Shown here: piece after piece, positions 11,427 through 21,593 of the stretch
Numbering within the stretch: the stretch's first letter is position 1
Layout of the letters: every line of letters starts with the position of its first letter
Source: Utricularia gibba
Lineage: Eukaryota > Streptophyta > Magnoliopsida > Lamiales > Lentibulariaceae
NCBI GenBank assembly: GCA_002189035.1
Contig: NEEC01000007.1
Location: forward strand, 2,914,001 to 2,978,000
DNA: 64,000 nucleotides
Direction of reading: 5' to 3'
Notes under the pieces: generated by a model
Told to the model about the DNA's origin: nothing
Databases searched by the model: none
What the model saw: only the letters and a program-made list of their open reading frames with translations
Translations under genes and position numbers: made by a program

Positions 11427-12656
11427 TGATGTTTGCTAAATGTCATGGTCTAGCACATTCAACGCATCAAAAGAAATTTATAACCTAGCTATTCTACTAC
11501 ACAAATCACATGAATTAATGTAGTGTAGAAAGCAAGGGTCGAATCCACAGGGAATGGTTGCAATTTCCTGAAGTTATCGCATTCACTAAAAATAGGGGGG
11601 TTTTCTGGGGTTTAGTTCTAACGTAGGTAAGACTTAAAATAATAGTGATTGAAATAAACGAGTTACAGGGATGAAAAAAGACTGAAATTAACGTGAAGGT
11701 GCAGAAAACACAAAATAAAAGTAATTCGACTGGGTTTTACACTAGGGTCTGGCTCTTGTGTCACTCAAGAGAGCCCATAGGCTTAAACCTAGTTTTGGAA
11801 TGCTTAAAAACAGAGTAATAGTTTGCAGAAACAGAGCATGGTTCGCAGGAACAATAAAAGTACGTTAAACTTAAGACCAAACATGAAAAGGGTAAACAAC
11901 AGCATGTTCATAAGCTAAAATAAGGTCTACAAAGAGTTTCTCGTTCACAACAAGGTACCGAAATACAGCAAAAAGCATAAAAACTACGACAATAATAGTA
12001 GCAAGTTCACGCAGAAATGGAAGTGCATAAATCTATAAATAAAAGAGTCAAGCTACATCTATGGGCTGGAGATCTATTGGAAATCAAGTTTTTGGGCGAA
12101 AAGACGGTGTAAAAGTGTAGATTTGGAGGTCACCGGAGAAACGAAGTTGTCCTTGCTCCCGCTTGCTCCTGTCCGTTGTCTGTGCACTCTGCGTGCACAG
12201 TATACGCTCTCCTCTTCTCTCCCTTCCTTTTCCCTTTTGTAGCTCAAAAGTAAGGGTAGCTTCGTTTTTTCCTCAGGCTTCTAGAAGGGAGATCTCTGCT
12301 CCAAATCTTATCCTTTCAGAAGGGCGGCTACTTTCGACGGAAAGTGACTTTTTCATAGCTTTTGTCTTTTCTGACTTGTCAACGTGGAAAGTACGCTGCT
12401 ATAGTACTAGCTCTTACCCTGGTAAGACTTAAAATACAGACTAGACAAAATATTAGAGTTTTCGACACAATTGTTGCCAATTGAGCCTGTTTTCACAATA
12501 TTGTTTTCACAATAGAGTTTTCACAGTATACACAATTGTTGCCAATTGAACAGACTAAATACGCAAAAGAAGACAATTTAACACACTAATTAACATTTAT
12601 CCCCACAAAACATACTTAAAAACATATATAAAAACACAACAAAAACGGTGTTATCA
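11427..12656. repeat. Solo LTR (copy 1 of a two-copy family), nested in the Tat element
   Basis: A 1230-bp segment with TG...CA ends (TGATGTTTGCTAAATG ... GGTGTTATCA) and no coding domain. It is flanked by the perfect direct repeat GCCAC at 11422-11426 and 12657-12661. Removing the segment and one GCCAC restores the gypsy RNase H reading as SGRVAK-AIEL, so the insertion is proven by reading frame as well as by the duplication. A related segment lies at 52866-53963. Near 12466-12550 it holds a small internal duplication (ACACAATTGTTGCCAATTGA twice). The parent family is not recognised. Confidence 0.85.
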
Positions 12657-13060
12657 GCCACCCTTCCGGAAATTTCAAATCGAGAGAGAATGTTCTTCAT
12701 TGGTTGATTCGTGAATACCATGATATGTCGATCCTGGAAGTATGATTTCAACTTAGCGGCGGTCATCTTCAAAGTCAAGATGAACTTCTTGGTTACCGAA
12801 TATCAAGTTTCTGCTGGCAGAAAAACGTTACTCACATAATACACTGGTAGGTGCTTCTTCTCTGAAATAGTTGTTAGGATCGCACTGACTGCAACAGGCG
12901 ATATTGATAAGTAGAGTCCCAAGGGCTTCCCTTCCTTCGGGGCCATCAATAGTGGGGGTGATGAAAGATATTCTTTCAGTTTTTCAAAAGCAACTCGACA
13001 ATCCTCATTCCATTTTACAATGTTTCTCTTTTGGAGGGCTTTGAAGAAAGATGCCGATTT
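12657..13060 (-). pseudogene. Gypsy reverse transcriptase end and RNase H fragment
   Basis: The minus strand reads FFKALQKRNIVKWNEDCRVA, FEKLKEYLSSPPLLMAPKEG, GLYLSISPVAVSAILT, then LKMTAAKLKSYFQDRHIMVF and TNQPMKNILSRFEISGRVA. This matches the RT thumb/connection and RNase H of plant Ty3/gypsy elements ('AARKLRPYFQAH...TNQPL'). A stop interrupts it. It breaks off at the solo LTR and resumes at 11426. Confidence 0.8.
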
Positions 13061-13238
13061 GTCTGCCGATCACCCTTCTTTTCTCATGAATCTCGTCTAA
13101 GTCTCTCCTTAGCTCCTCTTCTCTTGTACATCAGTGTGGCCTTCATTGCCAGAGTTGATGGATGTGTTGCTATTTGCATGGTGAGAGTTCAATAAGTAGG
13201 TCCTATGGATTTCTCGAGTGGGACAGTGGATCTTGCCC

Positions 13239-13256
13239 TACAGTGGGCACCAAAAA
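13239..13256 (-). other. Primer-binding-site-like sequence of the Tat element
   Basis: Just inside the right-hand (5') LTR the minus strand reads TTTTTGGTGCCCACTGTAGG. Plant Tat elements typically carry a TGGCGCCCACCGTGGGG-like tRNA-complementary site at this spot. This fixes the orientation of the element. Confidence 0.6.
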
Positions 13257-13780
13257 TGTTATGGTCGAAAATCGGTACTAAGGCAGAGAAAATAGCCGAA
13301 TGCGTCGTGTCCGATTAACATATCAATGTTTCGGATGATACGATGTGATTGACAGGAAAGAAGAAAATAGGGATTTTAATGTGGAAACCATCGGAGAACG
13401 GAAAAACCACGGAATTGTCTCGCCGAAAATTGGTTTTACTAGATGGAGGTGGAGAAAAAATACAAGTTAGAAGGCTTGGAATTCAACCCCTTCTTCTTCA
13501 GGTTTTTTCATATTTATAGAAGGGATTAGTCTGACCGAATTTTGAATCATATAGGTGTTAGCTACTTTCTGCGCTTCCTAAGTGTACCGTGGTCCTGCTT
13601 TCAAATAACCACCGACTGTTCTGATATTACTGTAATTCGGCTACTTTTTCAGATTGTCTAAAACGGCCACCACCGTCAAAATCGAACACTTATCTGTCTG
13701 TCGGCCTACAACAATTCGTTAGGACACCTTTTGGCTCCTTTTTAGTAATCAATTAAGCCAACCGATTTCAAATTCCACCA
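13257..13780 (-). repeat. 5' LTR of the Tat gypsy element
   Basis: A 524-bp partner of 9329-9875, ending CCACCA just before TATTG, where the copia element resumes. Confidence 0.85.
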
Positions 13781-15620
13781 TATTGTCAATGTTATTCTCT
13801 GATGAGCAACAGTAGAGATGTGATGAGCATACAAGATTATTCACTATTGAGAGTCTTACTCCATATAGTGAAAAATCGGATGTGCCTAAATGCCTCATCC
13901 TACATGAAGAGAAATCAAACTTTGATGTTGCTGGTAATGAAACATGATCAACCATGTCCAACCATCAAAAGTTGAGTCCCCTATAGTCAAAGATGATGAA
14001 ATTGAAGAAAAATTGCAAATCAAACATGAGATTGAACAACCACCTTTATAAGCAAGCACAAGGATCAAGAAAAATCCGATTTGGATGAAAGATTTTGTAA
14101 GTTTTTAAGTTGAACTTGATGATCATGAAGAGCCTTCATTGGTTGTGGAGCTAAAGAACTATAAGAAAAGTTCAAAATATCCATGAGTGGAATGAGATTA
14201 TATCAAAGGAGATTAAAGCTCTTGAAAAAAACAAAACATGAGAGATTGTTCAATTGAGTTATAATAAAAAATCAATAGGATGTAAATGTGTATATAAAAT
14301 AAAAAAATCTTAATAAAATAGTAGAGTGCTATATATCTAGATTTGTTGCAAAAGGATACACATAGGTGAAAGGAATTAATATTAATGAATGTCTTGCACC
14401 GATGAGTAATCATTCAGATTCTTTTGACATTAAATGTCAAACATAGTTGGTTTTTGTGCCAAGTAGATATCAATAATATTTTACTTCATGGATATCTTGA
14501 TGAAGAGATATATATAACTCCTCTCAAAGGTTACAAATGTAAAAAGGGGCACATTTGCTTGCTATGTCATTCATTGTATGGGCTGAAGCAAGTACCAAAG
14601 TAGTGAAATGTGGAAATTACAAAATGTTTACATACATTAGACTTCAAGCAAGCGACCTCTGATCCTTGTCTATTCATTCATCAATCTTCATCCATGTTCA
14701 TGGCATTGATTGTATACATTGATAATGTTTTAATTGCAAGCTTTGATATAACATCTATTGAGGAGTTTAAGCAAACATTGCATTAATAATTCACTATTAA
14801 AGATATGAACAAGTCATGATTCTTTTTGGGTATCGAATTGAAAAAGACTAGCTTTGGTTATTTTCTTTTTCAACGATATCTACGAGACATCATCAAGAGT
14901 GTTGGTATGTCGGAGTTAAAGGAAATTCAAACCCCTATGCCTAGGAATTTCAAGTTCTCTAATTCAAGACATGAAATTTGCATGAATAATAAGTATATTA
15001 CAATTATAGGCAAATTGTTGTATCTCAATTTTAGATTTCCTAATATTTCTTTCTCAGTGTAGTAATCCTTCCAATTCATTCATGCATCTACAACGGAGCA
15101 TTGGATTGCCTTGAAGCGTGTGAGTACCTAAGACTTTTATATCTATATGGAGATGATTTGACTTTAGAAGGGTATTGTGATGTATTGAGGTATGTGTCCT
15201 AACATAAGACATTTGTCACATGATATTATAGTAGCCTAGATGATTGTTTAGTATCTTGGAAGACCAACAAACAAGGTATCATTTCGTGCTCCTCCGTTGA
15301 AGTAGAATATCAAAACATGACAGCAATTATTGGTGAGTTATTATGGATTTTATATATTTTGCAAGACCTTAAGCAAGAATATCTGAAGCCAATTTCTCTT
15401 TGGTATAATAGCAAATCAATGATTCACATAACGGTGAATCTGGTTTTTGATAAATGTATTATACACATTGACATAGATTGCCATAAAACACATTATCTGT
15501 ACACATTGGGTTTTTTATGTCCTCGTTATGTTCCTTCTACACGACAACTAGCAGATACCAAGTCACATTCCGTACTCTTGTTGGCAAGTTTGGTTGCACC
15601 CAGCTTGAGGAGGTGGTAAT
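13781..15620 (+). pseudogene. Copia reverse transcriptase-RNase H relic
   Basis: After the gypsy insertion the copia reading resumes. RT pieces include CQVDINNILLHGYLDEEIY (about 14458-14515), SLYGLKQVPK (about 14575-14605) and MALIVYIDNVLIAS (about 14700-14742, with the YxDD box read YIDN, so a catalytic Asp is lost). Then come FFLGIELKKTSFGYFLFQRY (14820 onward) and the RNase H tail CSSVEVEYQNMTAIIGELLW (near 15290-15350), HIDIDCHKTHYL and STRQLAD. Many stops confirm decay. Confidence 0.75.
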
Positions 15621-15654
15621 GGAAACATGCGGATAAAGATGAAGCAAGCCATCG

Positions 15655-15812
15655 ATGATTTATTTTTTTATTTTATTAATCACTAATTATAATTTTTTTA
15701 AATAAATCTAGCTTTTATTCATGCGTGATAAAAGACTATCTTTTTTGTTTTTCTTCATTGATAATTTCCACCAATAATTGGATACCCATGCGTTTTCAAT
15801 AATTTCATAAAA
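15655..15812 (+). repeat. Probable 3' LTR of the copia element (diverged)
   Basis: About 160 bp downstream of the RNase H end, sharing ordered blocks with 6714-6872 (TTATTTTATTAA, CCAATAATT, TTCAATAATT). Limits are rough. Confidence 0.45.
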
Positions 15813-15815
15813 TTA

Positions 15816-17050
15816 ATCCTCACTTTTAAGAAATTGATCCATAACAATTTTTTTACTTATTGTTTGCATAGACATTTTATTATATATAATCATCACTATT
15901 TAAAATAATTAATATTAGTGAGTATCAATTTGTTAAAAATTTAATAAATTTAATTTTTAACTACTTATATTAAATTTTTAAATAGTAAATAACTAATTAT
16001 ATCTGATATTTAAATATTAAAATAAAAATGTTTAAAATTTAAATTTTAAAAATTTATTATATCTAAATTCTAATACATCAAACTTAAACAACTCATTATA
16101 CTTAGTAGACAAAATTTTGATGACTAATTTTATCAATAAGAATTAAATGTATAATTTATATTAAAAAATAAAGACTAATTTAAAAGTTTACTAAAATTTA
16201 AATATTAGAATATTTGATACTATTTCTTCAAATATTAATATATTTTGATATTGGAAAAACTTCTACTACATTTTTTTGTAACAATCAACCAGTTTTTTTC
16301 TATTTAAACATTGGCTTAGTGGCTAAATAGTAATATTAATCATGACTAATTAATACAATAAATAATTACGCACATTTCGATGTAGAATAAAATTAAGAAT
16401 ACATATGTAATTATCATTTTAATCAAAAGTATTAAAATAAAAAAACTACGCACATTTCGATGTAGAATAAAATTAATAATACATATGTAATTATCATTTT
16501 AATCAAAAGTATTAAAATAAAAAAACTACAACTTCATTTAGAAATCTACATTTTTAATATTTACAAAATTGTATTATTGATTTTGAAAAGAAAATAAAGA
16601 TACTATCAATACCGCTACCGAGCTCAAATATACCAAACAACATCCGATCAACACAATACCCAACTAACGAACTAAAATGCTCACCCTTAGTCTACACACA
16701 ACAACAAAATCATCTGACACCACACATCATCAGCTCTACACAAAGCAAATTCTTCGTTTGAACTTAAAACGAATGTCATTTATTTTTCAAAGACAAGAAG
16801 CTGATACCATACTGCATTTCAGCTGAAGCAATTAAGTCTCAACATTAGGGAAAGAAGATACAAATAGGAACAAGCACACTCACGGACCTGGTATCCCGGT
16901 CATCATGATCCTTGAAACCAGATCCTAATGTCATCTGTCATGGTGTGCACACTGTATGGAAGCCAAAATCATATGTATCTCGAAACGAAAGAATGGTCAT
17001 TCATCCTCCATGTCAAGTCGCTGCCTTGTGAAAATGGTTTACTTTTCTCC
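15816..17050. other. AT-rich spacer, then the 3' end of the HPGT gene
   Basis: 15816-16600 is strongly AT-rich with no coding signal on either strand; it holds one 80-bp tandem duplication. From about 16600 composition becomes balanced, as expected for the 3' untranslated region of the minus-strand galactosyltransferase that ends at 17051. Confidence 0.5.
16368..16527. repeat. 80-bp unit duplicated in tandem
   Basis: The unit beginning ACGCACATTTCGATGTAGAA at 16368 is repeated at 16448 with one visible base difference (AATTAAG versus AATTAAT). Confidence 0.95.
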
Positions 17051-20000
17051 TCAGGCCAACGAGCAAACCTTGTCTGCAACATCCATTTGAGATAAATAAA
17101 TCACATGGAGATAAGGGTTTATCTATAGGTACTTGTTTCTCCTAGCAAGTTCCACCAGGACTTTTTCTAAAACTCTTTGATCCCCGAATTTTGAGTATCT
17201 TAACAAATGTCATGATACACATCCCCTTTCTACGATATTGACTATAACTAGACTAGTATACACTCATCAGAAAGAAGTACTGGAGAACCTCACCTTTGAA
17301 AAAACATTCAAATATCAAAAGAAATGTCTCCTTACCCTGTTTTGAGTAACTACAGCATAACTGACTTTCATCTATGTATGTTACATGAAGACCAATCATC
17401 CATGAACCAACAGAGATGTCATCATGGGCATAGGCCTTCAAATAAGCACTGTATTGGAGAAAAAACAGTAGGTGCTAGGATGGATGAAGAGACTGTAAAA
17501 CAAATCATTCCAGTCTATAGCAGAAATTACGTTCAATCACAAGCATAAATAGCATGATACAGATTGGGGGGGGGGGGGGATTATTGGTCAGAAAAAAATA
17601 AAAGGCAAAAAACTGAAGGCACTGGGGACATACTTGGAAAGGATTTCATACGTCTGATCTTGTATTGCATGGAAAAAAAAGGGGAAAAAAACTTCATATC
17701 ATAATCAGTAAGAAAGCTCACCTGTTAATATGTATGTACTCAGCCATGCTCTTTGAAATAATAAGAATAGAGCCACCTGCATGTCGGAAGTACCTAAAGA
17801 GAACATTGGTTTCATATAGTCAACAGCTTGGTACTTGATCACTTTTAGAATTTTTGCATATACTCACGATTTATGATCACCAAATTTCCACCATTCAGGC
17901 TCATACCATGGTCTTCCCCTGAAAGAGAAAAATAGAGCTAATAAATTCAACAGGCAACTAGCACATCAGGCTCTCGTAAAGGGGCAACACAGACAAGCAT
18001 ATAATTTTATCGCTACCCAACATTATGGTATGTGCATAAAAATCATCATTACCATATCACGTACTATCTGACTGCCTTTAGAACTGGCACCATAAATTCA
18101 AAATATTCAAAATGCAGAGGATTCATAAAGACTAAATTACTCTTGGGCAACAACTTCACCAGACTTCATGCAACCAATATATGCACTATTTTGATCACGA
18201 TGTCTCTGGAGAAGTGCGATAAGCCCACCTGAAAACATGGTTTAAATACTTTAAAGGGAGACCGTGAAACATGGATGATGTAGTTGTCTGTAAGCTAGCA
18301 TGAACACTACCAAAATCCAGATCAACGTCATCATTGATTTTAATATAAAAATCTGCATCCCACATTTGAACTGCCGTACTAAAAAAGAATTTAGCCTTTT
18401 TAGGCAATTCCGCTTCAGCCTCCTCATGACGATCCTAATGAAAAAGTCATTCAGATAATTTATCCCAATAAAACAGTATATTCCATCCAGGAGAATAAAA
18501 CATAAAACGAAGCATTGCAACTGGCAGATTTCCAAGAACATCTATTGCGAAACTGCAGTAGCATTGACTACCCGACTTACAAGAATCAAAAAATCCTTCA
18601 TTCCGTAATTTTCTGCATCAATATTGCGATCTAGGCTGTCTCCACGATTAGGACTGAAAACAAATATCGAGTAAGAATTTTGGTGCTGTTTTAGTAGACA
18701 AATTTGTTGACGCCACACCCGACATTGATTTCAAAATAACAGGTTGAATGAAAAAAAAGGTTAACACTTCTAACTACGAGAAGTACATTTAAGAACCTTC
18801 TTCCAATCACAAATCGCAAAACTATCCCTTGTTCTTGATACTTTTCAATGTTGGCTGCAAGAGGAAACATGCTTCTGTCAAAGTCACTCAATGTACCAGG
18901 AAACATAGAAATGTGTGAATCAAAATCCAAAAGTACATAGAAAATGCATTTTCCACACATGAACCTTGTAAGTGTTCATACTTTGAATAAAGTCATGTAA
19001 TAAAAAAGCACAGCTTAGTGCATGAATGAACATATGGTCAATATTAATCAATGTTGTGAGGGCATGACCTTTCGACATCCAAGATCCCCTGATGACGTTT
19101 CGCCGCAACTGACCCCCAAAACCAGTAGAGACTCCAATAAATGCAAGCAGTTTTTGGCCAGAAATCATTGAATGGTTTCTGAGATAGCCTTGACTCTTAG
19201 CCATTGTCAATTCTGTCTCAACTTCAGCAATTTTTCGCTCCATTTCTCTGAAATAATTATAGTGAAATGTACAGTTAGATGTGAAAAAGGCGAAATCTCT
19301 GAACATCACGTGAGATCCACATTTAGAGGGAAATGAAAGAAGCGGATCAAGAAAATACATACTTGCAGCCAAGGACCTTTAACTTGTCTTCCACAGTAAG
19401 CACCTTAGGTTGCTGCACAAGAAAGAAATTTGTTTAACCAAACATTTGATCTGAGGATGCATTAGTGTTCCTATTTTGCAAACATTGATAACCCAATCCA
19501 GACCGAATCGAGAGTACATTCTGGGTAAACTAACAAAACCTTGGAAAACAAAGAGAAACCAAGGATCACTGTGGTTCGACAATTTGACTTGATATCTTAT
19601 CCAAGGATTAAACATTCACTAAATTGCCCCTTCCCAACCCCAGGAAGATTCCCTAAACTCACTGAGTAGCATTTTACAGAAGTCAACACTGCCTGATCCC
19701 TAAAACCCATACTTGTAGTAGAAGGTGCAAACAAATAAGCAACAAAAACATATATAAAAAAACTAAGAAGAATCAAAGTTCTAATCAAGAAGAATCCGAG
19801 AATGCAAACCCGAGAAGAATTTTGTATGAACAATTTCCACAATAGCACTCTGTTTTCCGCATCTTGCCAAAGCCTGATATGAAATCACGAAACCATCACA
19901 ACTCTCATCAAAATTCCCTCCATTCATTACACACAGTTTCCACAACTCAGCGAATAGAAAAAGAAAGAAACTCACCTTCCTGCAATGTAGAGCCAGGCAA

Positions 20001-20118
20001 GGCATGCCAAAAACGTGAGCACAAGAGAAGATCTCGAGTTACTATGAGAAGCCTTAGATTTGGATCGCCTCTCCGACTTCGCCGTCACAGGCAAACCCCC
20101 GTCCAGCGGTTCCTTCAT
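17051..20118 (-). CDS. HPGT: Hydroxyproline O-galactosyltransferase, HPGT type (GT31)
   Basis: Twelve in-phase exons: 19976-20118, 19810-19873, 19363-19412, 19069-19247, 18797-18854, 18581-18653, 18311-18434, 18141-18228, 17868-17918, 17722-17793, 17336-17448, 17051-17073; 345 aa, the usual HPGT1-3 length. The family adds the first galactose to hydroxyproline of arabinogalactan proteins in the Golgi. Features: basic cytosolic tail, single signal anchor ([18 protein letters not shown], about 29-46), stem ([19 protein letters not shown]), then [59 protein letters not shown] (223-227; the family usually has DDD here), [40 protein letters not shown] and a C-terminus reading KVCSLA. The ATG at 20118 is the one that supplies the anchor. 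No break is visible. It stands alone; the upstream neighbour LPEAT1 is divergent, about 1.5 kb away. Confidence 0.93.
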
Positions 20119-21593
20119 TGTCGTCCTTCACTGGCGACGATCTATCCACGGAGTCAACGATGAAACTAGAAACTGCAAGAGAGTAGACGCCCTTCTCTAC
20201 GGCCAGATGCTTAAAGATCACGTTAGGGCCGTGATGCCATTGAAAAAAAAAAAAAGAAAGAGAGCGTTAGGGGTCCGGGACAGTTTGGTTTGTGCGGGTT
20301 GTACTCTAACTTTATTTTATTATGATATTCATAAATGTGTTTAGAGTGATATTTGTATTTAACATATGCGTAATTTAATGTTATTAAACGTTTTATGAGT
20401 AGGTTTAGAGGATTTTTTAAAATTTAAAATTACCTACTTAATTCTGATGTGGATGTGTATTCATTTAATACCTTAACCCACTTCTCATTAATTCGTCTTT
20501 TTCGTGGGGCTTTTCTGGAGTGCATCGCTTGCGTCATGCATTGCTGCAAGATATTATGACAACAAGGCATTTCTTTGGTTCGTCTGAGGATGCGTGCCCT
20601 GGCTTTTTTGCCTTGCATTTTCGAAATTGAGTATTAATTTATATGTAGATACATTTATAGGTCAATATGATACCAAGAAAATTGAGATGAAAATAAAATC
20701 CCAATGAGAAAAAGTACCTAATTCAAATTTTAAAATAACTAGTTTAGGATGAAGAATATATTTAATAATGATTAAATATCATATAATTGAATATTTTTGT
20801 TTCAAAATGACCATCGAGAATCGAATTACATGCACATTCGCTCCATACTTGAATAAAGAATTATTATTTTCTAGTTGATTTCCTATCTAGATTTGATATT
20901 GAATTTAACAAAATCATGAATATCTCAGGATTTTGTTCTCTAAATATAATTTTTTGAAGTGATTTTACTTAATTAATTTTTAATTATTTTGTAGTAAAAT
21001 TCAGAATTCAAATTATATTATTAATTTCAGAAATTATTAAATTTTTTAATTTCTGTTTTACTGATTGAACAAAAAATTAGTTAAATATTATAATATTATT
21101 TTAAACTATTTTAAAAATATATTTATATCATAATATTAAAGCATATTATAATTTAATTATAATATCATATAAAACAGTTTTATAATATTCAAATGACTAT
21201 ACTTATATATTTTAAAATTAAGTTTATTTTATGTAATTTTAATCGCGGATAAAAAAATGTCGTGGATGTCGATTATTTATTTATATTGTACCCTGAATAT
21301 TTGTTTGTAGGGCCTCGGCCTTTGGGGTTCTGTGGGCCGCTTTCGTTTGGCCCATTTCCTTTTTGGTGACGCTCGGTGCTCATTGTTGCTGCATCTACTG
21401 TCTATATATTTCAGACGCCTCATCTCCATTATCGCGTGGAATCTACATCCCGACCAGATTCCTTCTCCTGATCTTCCTCCGCCAGCGATCCCGGGAAAAA
21501 TATAAATGATGATGCTACTGGTTGCCCAAGAAGTATCATCTAGGTAATCGATTAAAGCGAAAACTTGGATGCTTTTTTTCAACGAAGGGATTA
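20119..21593. other. Divergent intergenic region between HPGT and the LPEAT1-like gene
   Basis: 20119-20280 and 21300-21593 have genic composition and probably hold the two leaders. 20281-21290 is AT-rich without a supported gene. Minus-strand ORFs at 20430-20618 and 21277-21657 show no family resemblance. Confidence 0.4.

Larger units (their letters stand above)
9329..13780 (-). mobile_element. Ty3/gypsy retrotransposon of the Tat type, deleted, inserted in the copia element
   Basis: Two similar LTRs (9329-9875 and 13257-13780) run TGTTRTGG...CCACCA on the plus strand, flanked by TATT on both sides. The coding sense is minus: next to the right-hand LTR a primer-site-like GGTGCCCACTGTAGGGC lies at about 13240-13255, and a purine-rich tract (AAATGAGAGAGGCTGAA) abuts the left-hand LTR. 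Only the end of RT and its RNase H (about 12657-13060) and a second RNase H (10965-11426) survive; gag, protease and integrase are gone. A second, plant-type RNase H after the gypsy RNase H is a known hallmark of the Tat lineage. An antisense ORF (10351-10976) supports that placement. A solo LTR interrupts it at 11427. Confidence 0.85.
6710..15815 (+). mobile_element. Decayed Ty1/copia retrotransposon, split by a gypsy insertion
   Basis: Domains occur in Ty1/copia order on the plus strand: gag start near 7060, CCHC knuckle near 7440, protease near 7975, gag-pre-integrase near 8540, integrase to about 9230; then, after the gypsy element (9329-13780), reverse transcriptase (about 14200-15060) and RNase H (about 15230-15600). 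Short diverged terminal repeats flank it (about 6714-6872 and 15655-15812), sharing TTATTTTATTAA, CCAATAATT and TTCAATAATT blocks in the same order. Many stops and frameshifts mark an old copy. Outer limits are approximate. Confidence 0.75.

Noticed and set aside
17566-17579. Poly-G run of about 13
   Set aside because: A simple homopolymer in an HPGT intron; no sign of a functional quadruplex array (single run only).
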